Positions 42,106 to 51,324 of a stretch of DNA of 64,000 nucleotides are shown piece after piece. Each line of letters starts with the position of its first letter. The stretch's first letter is position 1. The position numbers were made by a program, and so were the translations under genes. The stretch covers positions 372,001 through 436,000 of the forward strand of contig NZ_LT629749.1 in assembly GCF_900105065.1 (NCBI RefSeq), given 5' to 3'. The DNA comes from Friedmanniella luteola. Lineage in GTDB: Bacteria; Actinomycetota; Actinomycetes; Propionibacteriales; Propionibacteriaceae. The notes under the pieces were generated by a model, which was not told the origin of the DNA, ran no database searches, and saw only the letters and a program-made list of their open reading frames with translations.

Positions 42106-42649
42106 CACCCAGCTCCCCGGCGACCTCACCCGCGTGCTCTACAGCAAGGAGGAGGTCGCGGCGCGGATGCGGGAGCTGGCCGCCCAGATCGACGAGGACT
42201 ACGCCGATCAGGACCTGTTGCTGGTGGGGGTGCTCAACGGCGCCGTGATGGTGATGGCCGACCTGTCCCGGGCGCTGAGGATCCACTGCCGGATGGACTG
42301 GATGGCCGTCTCCTCCTACGGCTCCGGCACCCAGTCCTCGGGCGTCGTGCGGATCCTCAAGGACCTCAGCACCGACATCACCGGCGTCCACGTGCTGGTG
42401 GTCGAGGACATCATCGACACCGGCCTCACGCTCTCCTACCTGATCAGCAACCTGCGCTCGCGCAACCCCGCGAGCCTCAAGGTGATGACCGCCTTCCGCA
42501 AGCCCGAGGCCGCGCAGAACGCCGTCGAGGTCGCCTACGTCGGCTTCGACATCCCCAACGAGTTCGTGGTCGGCTACGGCCTCGACTACGACGGGCACTA
42601 CCGCAACCTCACCTCGGTCGGCACGCTCAGCCCGCACGTGTACTCGTAA
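42098..42649 (+). CDS. hpt: hypoxanthine phosphoribosyltransferase
   Basis: A 183-residue purine salvage enzyme that joins hypoxanthine or guanine to PRPP. The PRPP-binding signature VLVVEDIIDTGLTLSYL is near residue 105, with LLVGVLNGAVMVMADL and YVGFDIPNEFVVGYGLDYD in the expected places. The GTG start at 42098 overlaps the end of tilS in another frame, as is usual for this gene pair. Downstream there is no simple terminator but a 164-bp tandem repeat with strong hairpins. Confidence 0.95.
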   Translation: MDDTQLPGDLTRVLYSKEEVAARMRELAAQIDEDYADQDLLLVGVLNGAVMVMADLSRALRIHCRMDWMAVSSYGSGTQSSGVVRILKDLSTDITGVHVLVVEDIIDTGLTLSYLISNLRSRNPASLKVMTAFRKPEAAQNAVEVAYVGFDIPNEFVVGYGLDYDGHYRNLTSVGTLSPHVYS

Positions 42650-43066
42650 GTGCCGGGCGCGAGCGGCGACAAGTTGCGCCCGGTCGCGGCGACGCTCGCC
42701 GGGGCACGCGCGAGCGTCGGCAAGGACGGCCCGGACGCTGTCTGGACGACGAGGCCGGAGTCGACACGTTCTTCGTCGGCTCCGGGCGAGGAGGAAGACA
42801 GCGTCTTGAGGGTCGGCCGGGCGCGAGCGGCGACACGTTGCGCCCGGTCGCGGCGACGCTCGCCGGGGCACGCGCGAGCGTCGGCAAGGACGGCCCGGAC
42901 GCTGTCTGGACGACGAGGCCGGAGTCGACACGTTCTTCGTCGGCTCCGGGCGAGGAGGAAGCCAGCGTCTCGAGGGTCGGCCGGGCGCGAGCGGCGACAG
43001 ATTGCGCTCGACGCTAGCCTTGGCCGCTAGAGGGCGCGTCTGTGCTCCCACACTCCTAGGCAGGTC
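42650..43066. other. intergenic region between hpt and ftsH
   Basis: 417 bp without a credible gene. Two full 164-bp repeat units (42655-42818 and 42819-42982) and the first 18 bp of a third fill most of it. After the repeats come a TAGCCT -10-like box (43015-43020) and a 46-nt leader to ftsH. Open frames across it change register between repeat units (164 is not a multiple of 3), so they are not coding. Confidence 0.85.
42655..43000. repeat. 164-bp tandem repeat with nested hairpins, 2.1 copies
   Basis: Units start at 42655, 42819 and 42983 with GGGCGCGAGCGGCGACA. The full units differ at only a few sites. Each has a perfect 10-bp stem, CGACGCTCGC and GCGAGCGTCG, around a 10-nt loop (42690-42719 and 42854-42883). 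Unit 1 also has GACGCTGTCT (42734-42743) pairing with AGACAGCGTC (42796-42805); unit 2 has a changed second arm (GCCAGCGTC). Confidence 0.92.
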
Positions 43067-45178
<2,112 letters not shown>

Positions 45179-45206
45179 CGGGCGGCTCCACGACGGGACG
45201 GCGGCG

Positions 45207-45860
45207 GTGAGCGCGGACCGGATCGTCGACGTCGACGGCGTCGGTCAGCGCGGCGTCTCCCCGGCGGAGGCGCCGGCCACCGTGCCGCAGTCGATCGCCC
45301 CGTTCGACCACGCCCGGGTCTCCGCCGCGGTGCGCGAGATCCTCATCGGGATCGGCGAGGACCCGGACCGCGACGGCCTCCGCGAGACCCCGGACCGGGT
45401 CGCCCGGGCCTACGCGGAGATGTTCGCCGGCCTGCACCAGGCGCCCGACGAGGTGCTGGCCAAGCGGTTCGACCTCGGCTTCGACGAGCTGGTGCTCGTC
45501 AAGGACATCGAGGTGTGGAGCTGCTGCGAGCACCACCTGGTGCCCTTCACCGGCGTCGCGCACATCGGCTACATCCCCAGCAAGGACGGCACGATCACCG
45601 GCCTGTCCAAGCTGGCCCGGCTCGTCGACCTGTACGCCAAGCGCCCGCAGGTGCAGGAGCGGCTCACCACCCAGGTGGCCGACGCCCTGGAGCGGATCCT
45701 GCAGCCGCGCGGGGTGATCGTCGTCTTCGAGTGCGAGCACCTCTGCATGACCATGCGCGGCGTCCGGAAGCCGGGCTCGAAGACGGTGACCAGCGCCGTC
45801 CGCGGCCACCTGCGCAACTCCGCCACCCGGGCCGAGGCGATGGGCCTGATCCGCAGCTGA
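45207..45860 (+). CDS. folE: GTP cyclohydrolase I
   Basis: A 217-residue enzyme that makes 7,8-dihydroneopterin triphosphate from GTP, the first step of folate synthesis. The zinc and active-site motif [13 protein letters not shown] is near residue 105, with [26 protein letters not shown] and [18 protein letters not shown] following as in all type IA enzymes. A 35-residue N-terminal extension precedes the helix [19 protein letters not shown]. It starts 28 bp after ftsH, GTG start with GGCGG-type ribosome binding site. Confidence 0.96.
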   Translation: MSADRIVDVDGVGQRGVSPAEAPATVPQSIAPFDHARVSAAVREILIGIGEDPDRDGLRETPDRVARAYAEMFAGLHQAPDEVLAKRFDLGFDELVLVKDIEVWSCCEHHLVPFTGVAHIGYIPSKDGTITGLSKLARLVDLYAKRPQVQERLTTQVADALERILQPRGVIVVFECEHLCMTMRGVRKPGSKTVTSAVRGHLRNSATRAEAMGLIRS

Positions 45861-45889
45861 CCGCCGCCCGGGGGCGGGGCGCCGCGCCC

Positions 45890-45895
45890 TAGGGT
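45890..45895 (+). promoter_or_regulatory. leaderless-type -10 box for folP
   Basis: TAGGGT with a 6-nt spacer to the GTG at 45902. An internal promoter would let folP-folB-folK be expressed apart from ftsH-folE. Confidence 0.45.
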
Positions 45896-45901
45896 GAGGT
45901 G

Positions 45902-46759
45902 GTGAGCTCACCCCCGGTCGTCCGCGGCCTGCCCGCGCCGGGCCGCACGCTGGTGATGGGCGTCCTCAACGTCACCCCCGACTCCTTCTCCGACGGCGGC
46001 CGCTGGTTCGACACCGACGCGGCCATCGCCCACGGGCTCGCGCTGGCCGCCGAGGGCGCCGACCTCGTCGACGTCGGTGGGGAGTCCACCCGTCCCGGGG
46101 CCGAACGGCCCGATCTGGGCGAGGAGCTGCGCCGGGTCGTCCCCGTGGTCGAGGCCCTGACCGCGGCCGGCGTCGTGGTCAGCACGGACACCATGCGCGC
46201 CGAGGTGGCCGCCGCCGCGGTCGGCGCGGGCGCCCGGCTCGTCAACGACGTCTCCGGCGGGCTGGCCGACCCCGAGATGCTGGCGTGCGTCGCTGGCCTC
46301 GACACCGCGTACGTGTGCATGCACTGGCGTGGCCACGCGACGGTCATGCAGGACCGGACGGCCTACGCCGACGTCGTCGACGACGTGGTCGCCGAGCTGG
46401 GGGCCCGGCTGGACGCCGCCCGGGCGGCCGGCATCGCCGACGACCGGCTGGTGGTCGACGTGGGGTACGGCTTCGCCAAGACGGCCGAGCACAACTGGCA
46501 GCTGCTGCGCCGGCCCGACGCCCTCGCGGGCCTCGGCGTCCCGCAGCTGGTCGGCGTCTCCCGCAAGGCCTTCCTGGGTGCCCTGCTGCCGGACGCCGAC
46601 GGGCGCCCCCGCCCGGCGGCCGGCCGGGAGGACGCCACCACCGCGCTCACGACGCTGCTGGCGCTGCAGGGCGTCTGGGGGGTGCGGGTGCACGCCGTCC
46701 GCGCCGGCCGGGACGCCGTGGCCGTCGTCGGACGCCTCGGGGGCCGTTGGTCCGCCTGA
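45902..46759 (+). CDS. folP: dihydropteroate synthase
   Basis: A 285-residue TIM-barrel enzyme that joins p-aminobenzoate to the pterin diphosphate; the target of sulfonamides. The signatures MGVLNVTPDSFSDGG, DVGGESTRPGAE, RLVNDVSGGL and VGVSRKAFLGALL are present in order. The start codon is one of two consecutive GTGs; I chose 45902 because the -10 box TAGGGT then has standard leaderless spacing. The lysine in SRKAF and the downstream HAVRAGRDAVAVV complete the active site. Confidence 0.94.
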   Translation: MSSPPVVRGLPAPGRTLVMGVLNVTPDSFSDGGRWFDTDAAIAHGLALAAEGADLVDVGGESTRPGAERPDLGEELRRVVPVVEALTAAGVVVSTDTMRAEVAAAAVGAGARLVNDVSGGLADPEMLACVAGLDTAYVCMHWRGHATVMQDRTAYADVVDDVVAELGARLDAARAAGIADDRLVVDVGYGFAKTAEHNWQLLRRPDALAGLGVPQLVGVSRKAFLGALLPDADGRPRPAAGREDATTALTTLLALQGVWGVRVHAVRAGRDAVAVVGRLGGRWSA

Positions 46760-46794
46760 CGTCTCGAGGTCGCGGGCCCGTTGCCCGGTGGCGG

Positions 46795-46800
46795 TAAGGT
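46795..46800 (+). promoter_or_regulatory. possible -10 box before folB
   Basis: TAAGGT, 24 nt before the folB ATG, with a strong AGAGGAGGTGGGGG ribosome binding region between them. Confidence 0.3.
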
Positions 46801-46824
46801 GCCCCCTTCCAGAGGAGGTGGGGG

Positions 46825-47217
46825 ATGGTCGACGACACGCGCTCAGCCGGGCCTGCCCGCGACCGGGTCGCCCTGCGCGGCCTGGCCGGGTTCGGGCACC
46901 ACGGCGTGTTCGCCTTCGAGCGCGAGCAGGGTCAGCGCTTCGTGGTCGACGTGGTGTGCACGCTGGACCTCGCCCCCGCCGCCGAGACCGACGACCTGGA
47001 GCGGACGGTGGACTACGGCGTCCTCGCCGCCGACGTCGTGGCCGACATCGCGGGTGAGCCGCTGGACCTGATCGAGGCGCTCGCCGACCGGATCGCCCGC
47101 ACCTGCCTCCGCCGGCCCGCGGTGGAGAGCGTCGAGGTCACCGTGCACAAGCCCGACGCCCCGATGCCGGTACCCGCCACCGACGTGGCCGTCACCCTGA
47201 CAAGGAGCAAGGTATGA
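46825..47217 (+). CDS. folB: dihydroneopterin aldolase
   Basis: A 130-residue tunnel-fold enzyme of folate synthesis that converts dihydroneopterin to 6-hydroxymethyl-dihydropterin. GLAGFGHHGVFAFEREQGQ holds the family's G.HGV..EE-like motif, and VDYGVLAADV and VEVTVHKPDAPMP are present at the usual positions. The ATG has AGAGGAGGTGGGGG upstream, one of the strongest ribosome binding sites in the window. It overlaps folK by 4 bp (ATGA). Confidence 0.94.
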   Translation: MVDDTRSAGPARDRVALRGLAGFGHHGVFAFEREQGQRFVVDVVCTLDLAPAAETDDLERTVDYGVLAADVVADIAGEPLDLIEALADRIARTCLRRPAVESVEVTVHKPDAPMPVPATDVAVTLTRSKV

Positions 47218-47780
47218 CCTCCCCCAACCCGTACGCGATCGACACCGACACCCTGAGCGGCATGAAGCCGCTGCGGAAGGTCGTCTACTCGATCGGCTCC
47301 AACCTGGGCGACCGGCTCAGCAACCTGCAGGGCGCTGTCGACGCCCTCCGCGACACCCCCGACGTCATCGTCGTCGACGTCTCCTCGGTCTACGAGACCG
47401 CGGCCGTGGGCGGGCCGGAGGACAGCCCGGCCTTCCTCAACATCGTGCTCGTCGCCGAGACCACGCTGGAGCCGCGCACCCTGCTGGAGCGCGCCCAGGC
47501 CGTCGAGGACGCCTACGGCCGGGACCGCAGCACCGGCCGCTGGAGCCCGCGCACGCTCGACGTCGACCTGATCCTCGTGGGCGCGGCCGAGGTCGACCAG
47601 CCCGACCTGACCCTGCCGCACCCGCTGGCGGGCGAGCGCGGGTTCGTGCTCGTGCCGTGGGCCGAGATCGACCCCAAGGGCACGCTGCCCGGTCGCGCGG
47701 GAACCGTCGGCGAGCTGGCCGCGGCCGTCGACACCGACGGCGTCAGCCGTCGCGACGACCTCAGCGTCGAGAGCGACTGA
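47214..47780 (+). CDS. folK: 2-amino-4-hydroxy-6-hydroxymethyldihydropteridine pyrophosphokinase
   Basis: A 188-residue HPPK that transfers pyrophosphate from ATP to the pterin alcohol for FolP. The motifs SIGSNLGDRLSNLQGAV, the DRSTGRWSPRTLDVDLILV signature and LPHPLAGERGFVLVPWAEI are all visible. An N-terminal extension of about 20 residues precedes the core; the ATG overlaps the folB stop, which argues for the long form. A stop and six bases separate it from the DUF3180 gene. Confidence 0.95.
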   Translation: MTSPNPYAIDTDTLSGMKPLRKVVYSIGSNLGDRLSNLQGAVDALRDTPDVIVVDVSSVYETAAVGGPEDSPAFLNIVLVAETTLEPRTLLERAQAVEDAYGRDRSTGRWSPRTLDVDLILVGAAEVDQPDLTLPHPLAGERGFVLVPWAEIDPKGTLPGRAGTVGELAAAVDTDGVSRRDDLSVESD

Positions 47781-47786
47781 GGCCGG

Positions 47787-48281
47787 TTGGCCGAGCAACC
47801 GGGCGGCGGGTCCGTCGACCTCACCCCCCGCCGTGCCCTGGTGGTGGCCGCGCTGTTCGGCGGACTCGTGGGCTGGCTGGTCGTCGTCACCGCCAACGCC
47901 TTCGACCTGATCCCGCCGCGCATCGCGTGGTCGGCGCCGATCGGGCTGGTCGTGTTCGCGGCGCTCGTCGGGGCGCTGGCCTGGACCACCCACCAGCGGA
48001 TCCAGGTGCGCCGCGAGCGGATGGACCCCCAGCGGGCCGTCGCGTTCCTCGTGCTGGGCAAGGCGTCCGCCCTGGCCGGTGCGCTGGTCGCCGGCGGCTA
48101 CCTCGGGTTCGCCCTGAACTTCGTGACCAAGCTGGACGCCTCGACCCCCCGCGACCGGGTCATCCGCTCGGCCGTGGCCGTCGTCGCGGGCCTGGCCCTG
48201 ATGGTCGGCGGGCTGCTGCTGGAGCGGGCCTGCAAGGTCCCGGACTCCGACGACGACGACCCCGAGCCGGACCCCCGCTGA
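47787..48281 (+). CDS. DUF3180 membrane protein
   Basis: A 164-residue protein with four predicted membrane helices and a short acidic tail (DSDDDDPEPD). DUF3180 proteins follow folK in most Actinobacteria and have no known function. Landmarks are ALVVAALFGGLVGWLVV at the N-terminus and VLGKASALAGALVAGGYLGF in the third helix. The start is TTG at 47787, 6 bp after folK, so expression probably relies on coupling to the folate operon. Confidence 0.88.
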   Translation: MAEQPGGGSVDLTPRRALVVAALFGGLVGWLVVVTANAFDLIPPRIAWSAPIGLVVFAALVGALAWTTHQRIQVRRERMDPQRAVAFLVLGKASALAGALVAGGYLGFALNFVTKLDASTPRDRVIRSAVAVVAGLALMVGGLLLERACKVPDSDDDDPEPDPR

Positions 48282-48294
48282 CCCTGCGGACCCT

Positions 48295-48317
48295 CCCTTC
48301 GACGAGCTCGGGGCAGG
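48295..48317 (+). repeat. interspersed palindromic-type repeat, left copy
   Basis: CCCTTCGACGAGCTCGGGGC resembles the reverse complement of the unit at 49163-49181. Together they flank the gene at 48386 in inverted orientation. Elements like CCCTTCGACAGGCTCAGGG are scattered between genes of many high-GC bacteria. Confidence 0.55.
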
Positions 48318-48373
48318 CTGGCTCGGGGCAGGTTCGGGGCGCGCCGTTCCCGGGCCGCCGCCCGCTCCGCCAC

Positions 48374-48379
48374 TAGGGT
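48374..48379 (+). promoter_or_regulatory. leaderless-type -10 box
   Basis: TAGGGT with a 6-nt spacer to the GTG at 48386. Confidence 0.5.
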
Positions 48380-48385
48380 GACGCC

Positions 48386-49069
48386 GTGACCTCCGTGCGC
48401 GCCTCCGCCTCCCGATCCGCCCCGACCTCCCGGCTGCGCCGGGCGTCCGAGGTCGTGCTCGTGGTGGGGACGGTGGTGGCGGTCGCCGCGGCCTTCGGGC
48501 CGGCCTGGGCCACCCGCGTCGGCGTCGCGGTCGCCGTGGCCGCGGCCGTCGTCGCCTGCGTCTGCGCCTGGCGAGAGCTGTTCAACGCCGAGCGCCGGCA
48601 CGCCCGCACGCTGCTCCAGACCTCGCAGCGGCACGGCGCCCAGCTCCGCGAGGAGCGCCGGCGCAACGCGGAGGTCGTGGACACCCTGACCGACCGGGTG
48701 CGGGAGACCGTCGCCGTGGTGGACGGCCAGCGGGTGACCATCGCCGGCCTCCGGCACGAGGTCTTCGCCCTCGAGGGTGACCGGACGTCCCTGCGGACCG
48801 CCGTCGCCGACCGCGACCGCACCATCACCTCGCTGCGCACCGCGGTGCAGAAGCAGGAGGTCCAGATCACCGGCCTGGAGGCCCGGGTCGCCGAGCTCGT
48901 GCACGAGCTGGACGAGGACGGCGCCCAGGTGCACCGGCTGCCCGCCCTGGCGCAGGACGAGCTGGACGCCCTGACCGAGCGCGAGGACTCCCTCGTCCTC
49001 GACCTCCGCACCCTGGAGACCATCCGCGGCGTGCTGCCGAACTACGAGGCCGACCGCCGCCTCGCCTGA
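48386..49069 (+). CDS. membrane protein with C-terminal coiled coil, unknown function
   Basis: A 227-residue protein that I do not recognise. A basic N-terminus (about 1-20) is followed by two close hydrophobic helices (about 22-58) and then a long alpha-helical, heptad-rich region (about 65-205; LTDRVRETVAVVDGQRVTI, LRTAVADRDRTITSLRTAV). Such an arrangement places a coiled coil in the cytoplasm at the membrane. The gene has its own leaderless-type promoter and is bracketed by an inverted pair of intergenic repeats. A structural or cell-envelope scaffold role is a guess. Confidence 0.75.
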   Translation: MTSVRASASRSAPTSRLRRASEVVLVVGTVVAVAAAFGPAWATRVGVAVAVAAAVVACVCAWRELFNAERRHARTLLQTSQRHGAQLREERRRNAEVVDTLTDRVRETVAVVDGQRVTIAGLRHEVFALEGDRTSLRTAVADRDRTITSLRTAVQKQEVQITGLEARVAELVHELDEDGAQVHRLPALAQDELDALTEREDSLVLDLRTLETIRGVLPNYEADRRLA

Positions 49070-49100
49070 CCGCCCACGGGGCTGGGCCTCGCGCAACCCC

Positions 49101-49181
49101 CCGAGCCTGTCCCCACGCGCCCTGAGCCTGTCTGCACGCGCCCTGAGCCTGTCCCCACGCGCCCTGAGCCTGTCGAAGGGC
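49101..49181. repeat. 21-bp tandem repeats, four units
   Basis: Units of CCTGAGCCTGTCCCCACGCGC and variants start at 49101, 49121, 49142 and 49163; the last changes to CCTGAGCCTGTCGAAGGGC. They lie between convergent genes, just after the stop of the nuoD-like gene at 49188. Confidence 0.85.
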
Positions 49182-49187
49182 AAGGGC

Positions 49188-50345
49188 TCAGCGGTCGATG
49201 TCCCCGACGACGTAGCCGACGGAGGCCAGCGCGAGCTCGAGGTCCGCGACCGGCACGCCCACCAGCACCCGCTCCAGCGCCGCCGCGTTGCTGAAGGACG
49301 GCGTCCGCAGCTTGAAGCGCCACGGCGTCTTCTCCCCGCGGGAGACGACGAAGAAGCCGGCCACCCCGAGCGGCGCCTCGAGGGCGAGGTAGCCCTCGCC
49401 CTCGGGCAGCTTGACGATCTTGCCCAGCCGCACCTCGACCGGCCCGTCCAGGTCGGCGAGCCGGGCGGCGCACGCGTCGACCAGCGCGCAGGCGTCGACC
49501 ACCTCGGCGAGCTGGGCCGCCCACCGGGCGCGGGCGTCGCCCGCCGTCGAGGGCGCCGGACGGAGCAGCGCGGCGAGCCCGGCGTAGGGGAGCGGGGACG
49601 GTGCGCGGCGCAGGTCGAGGGCGACGCCGCTGGCCCGGGCCAGCACCCCGCCCAGCCCGAAGGCGGCGACGGTCCCCGCTTCGAGCGGCGCCACCCCGCT
49701 CCCGAGGCTGGGGTCGGCCGCCAGCAGGGCGGTGGTCCGCTCCGCCGCGGCCCGCACCCGGGCGGTCAGCGCCGTCTCCCCGGCCAGCCAGTCCACGTCG
49801 GCGTCGACGGCGAGGCCGCCGATCCGCGCCACCATCGGGTGCACCCGGTTCCCGGTCAGCCGCCGGGTCTGCTCGCGCAGGGCCTCCCGCAGCGGGGCGA
49901 GCGCCGGGGCGCCCGGGAGGCGGGCGGCGAGGGCGGTCAGGAAGCCGAGGTGGCTCAGCAGCCGGGTGTGCTCGGCCAGCAGCAGCCGCAGCCAGGCGGC
50001 CCGCACCGGCACCTCCAGGCCGAGCAGCTGCTCGCAGACCAGCGCGACGCCGAGCTCGCCGAAGAAGGGGGCCTGCCAGTCGTGCCGGTCGGCGAGCATG
50101 CCGATCTGGCGGTAGTCGCGGACCTCGAACAGCTTCTCCGCCCCGCGGTGCAGGGCCCCGACGACCACCCGGGCGCTCGTGACCACACCGTCCTCGGTCC
50201 AGAGGTCCAGCTCGACGAGGCCGGTGCTGCTGGGGTGGTCGGCCCCCAGGTCGAGGACCACGGTGCCGTCGGCAGGTGCGGTGGCGGCGTCCGGCAGCAC
50301 CCCCACCGCCGGTGAGCCGACGAGGACGCGGAGCGGGACGTGCAC
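49188..50345 (-). CDS. orphan NuoD-like (49-kDa complex I subunit) protein
   Basis: A 385-residue relative of NADH-quinone oxidoreductase subunit D, a member of the NiFe-hydrogenase large-subunit superfamily. The motif VVGALHRGAEKLFEVRDYRQ (Arg67) matches the HIGLLHRGTEKL region of NuoD/NDUFS2, and the C-terminus closes with SFSNAAALERVLVGVPVADLELALASVGYVVGDIDR-like family residues. It is shorter than typical NuoD (about 430-440) and no other nuo gene lies nearby. The GTG start is 4 bp after the stop of a MidA/NDUFAF7-type methyltransferase gene. It may act as an alternative subunit or a protein with a moonlighting role; activity is unproven. Confidence 0.82.
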   Translation of the reverse strand: MHVPLRVLVGSPAVGVLPDAATAPADGTVVLDLGADHPSSTGLVELDLWTEDGVVTSARVVVGALHRGAEKLFEVRDYRQIGMLADRHDWQAPFFGELGVALVCEQLLGLEVPVRAAWLRLLLAEHTRLLSHLGFLTALAARLPGAPALAPLREALREQTRRLTGNRVHPMVARIGGLAVDADVDWLAGETALTARVRAAAERTTALLAADPSLGSGVAPLEAGTVAAFGLGGVLARASGVALDLRRAPSPLPYAGLAALLRPAPSTAGDARARWAAQLAEVVDACALVDACAARLADLDGPVEVRLGKIVKLPEGEGYLALEAPLGVAGFFVVSRGEKTPWRFKLRTPSFSNAAALERVLVGVPVADLELALASVGYVVGDIDR

Positions 50346-50349
50346 CCGC

Positions 50350-51324
50350 TCAGGTTGTCACAGCGCGCGGTGGCACCTCCTGCAGCAGCCAGTGGTGACC
50401 ACCCCAGCCGGTCGGTGCGGTGAGCGCGTGCCGCCGGCTCCGGCCCGCCAGCCCCGTCAGCGGGTCCGCGCCCGGGTCGGCCGGGGGGAGCAGCCCGGGC
50501 AGCACCCGGGCCTGCCGGCCCGCCAGCGCGGTGCGGGCCCCGACGGCGACCCCCGCAGCCGCCACGGCGTCGACGGCCACGTGCGCGGTCAGGTTGCGGT
50601 CGGCCCCCGGCGAGGGTTCGACGGCGCGGCCGTCCCGGTACGCGGCCAGCGTGCCGGTGCGCGGACGGCCTCCCGCCGTGTGCCCGTAGTCGACCAGCAG
50701 CGCCGCCCCGCCGCCCGCCGCCAGCCCGCCGACCACCGACGCCCAGGCCGCGTCCCGGGTCCGGCCCACCTCGACCCGGACGCCGTCCGGCCACCAGCGC
50801 CGCAGCCAGGCGTCGTCGGCCGCGGCCAGCGGCCGGAGGGGCGTGCGGTCGGCGTCGAGCTCGTACCACCGCCCGTCGGTCCGGTCCGCCAGCCGGCAGG
50901 GCAGGTCGTCCAGCCACTCGACCGCCAGCACCAGCGTCGGGACCCCGTCGGCCAGCAGCGCCGGCACCGCCCCGGCCACCCAGACGTCGGCGCGCACGTC
51001 CCACCGGTCGGTCCGCCAGCCGACGGCCGGGTCGAGCTCGGGCGGACGTCCCCGCAGGTCGACCCCGACGAGGTCGAGCCCGGGGCGCACGGCCCGGAGC
51101 GCCGTCAGCAGCCGGCCGTCCCCGGCGCCCAGCTCCAGCACGCGGTGCAGCCCGGGCCGCTCCCGCAGCAGGGTCGCGACGGCCTGCGCCAGCTCGGGGC
51201 CCAGCGTGGACGCGGTGCGGAAGTGGGCCGACGGCACTTGCGTCGTCCAGAAGCCGTCCGGGCCGGAGGCTGCGCTCACCCACGCGTCGAAGAAGGAGCC
51301 CGGATGGGGGAGCATGGGCGCCAT
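50350..51324 (-). CDS. MidA/NDUFAF7-type SAM-dependent methyltransferase
   Basis: A 324-residue methyltransferase fitting the Methyltransf_28 (COG1565) family. The SAM motif is VLELGAGDGRLLTAL near residue 60; HFRTASTLGPELAQAVATLL precedes it as the family's N-terminal element; the later ALLVDYGHTAGG, GTLAAYRDGRAVE and DRNLTAHVAVDAV match the family's DYG...GT...DLTAHVDF pattern. The mitochondrial homologue NDUFAF7 dimethylates an arginine of the NuoD homologue NDUFS2. Here the gene is followed, 4 bp on, by a NuoD-like gene, so the same enzyme-substrate pair is suggested. Its ATG overlaps the divergent nadB start region. Confidence 0.8.
   Translation of the reverse strand: MAPMLPHPGSFFDAWVSAASGPDGFWTTQVPSAHFRTASTLGPELAQAVATLLRERPGLHRVLELGAGDGRLLTALRAVRPGLDLVGVDLRGRPPELDPAVGWRTDRWDVRADVWVAGAVPALLADGVPTLVLAVEWLDDLPCRLADRTDGRWYELDADRTPLRPLAAADDAWLRRWWPDGVRVEVGRTRDAAWASVVGGLAAGGGAALLVDYGHTAGGRPRTGTLAAYRDGRAVEPSPGADRNLTAHVAVDAVAAAGVAVGARTALAGRQARVLPGLLPPADPGADPLTGLAGRSRRHALTAPTGWGGHHWLLQEVPPRAVTT

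Noticed and set aside
42655-43000. CRISPR array
   Set aside because: The 164-bp units are adjacent without spacers, far too long, and no cas gene is present.
42650-43030. Open frames across the 164-bp repeats as a gene
   Set aside because: The repeat unit is not a multiple of three, so each unit is read in a new frame, and no family or ribosome binding site supports coding.
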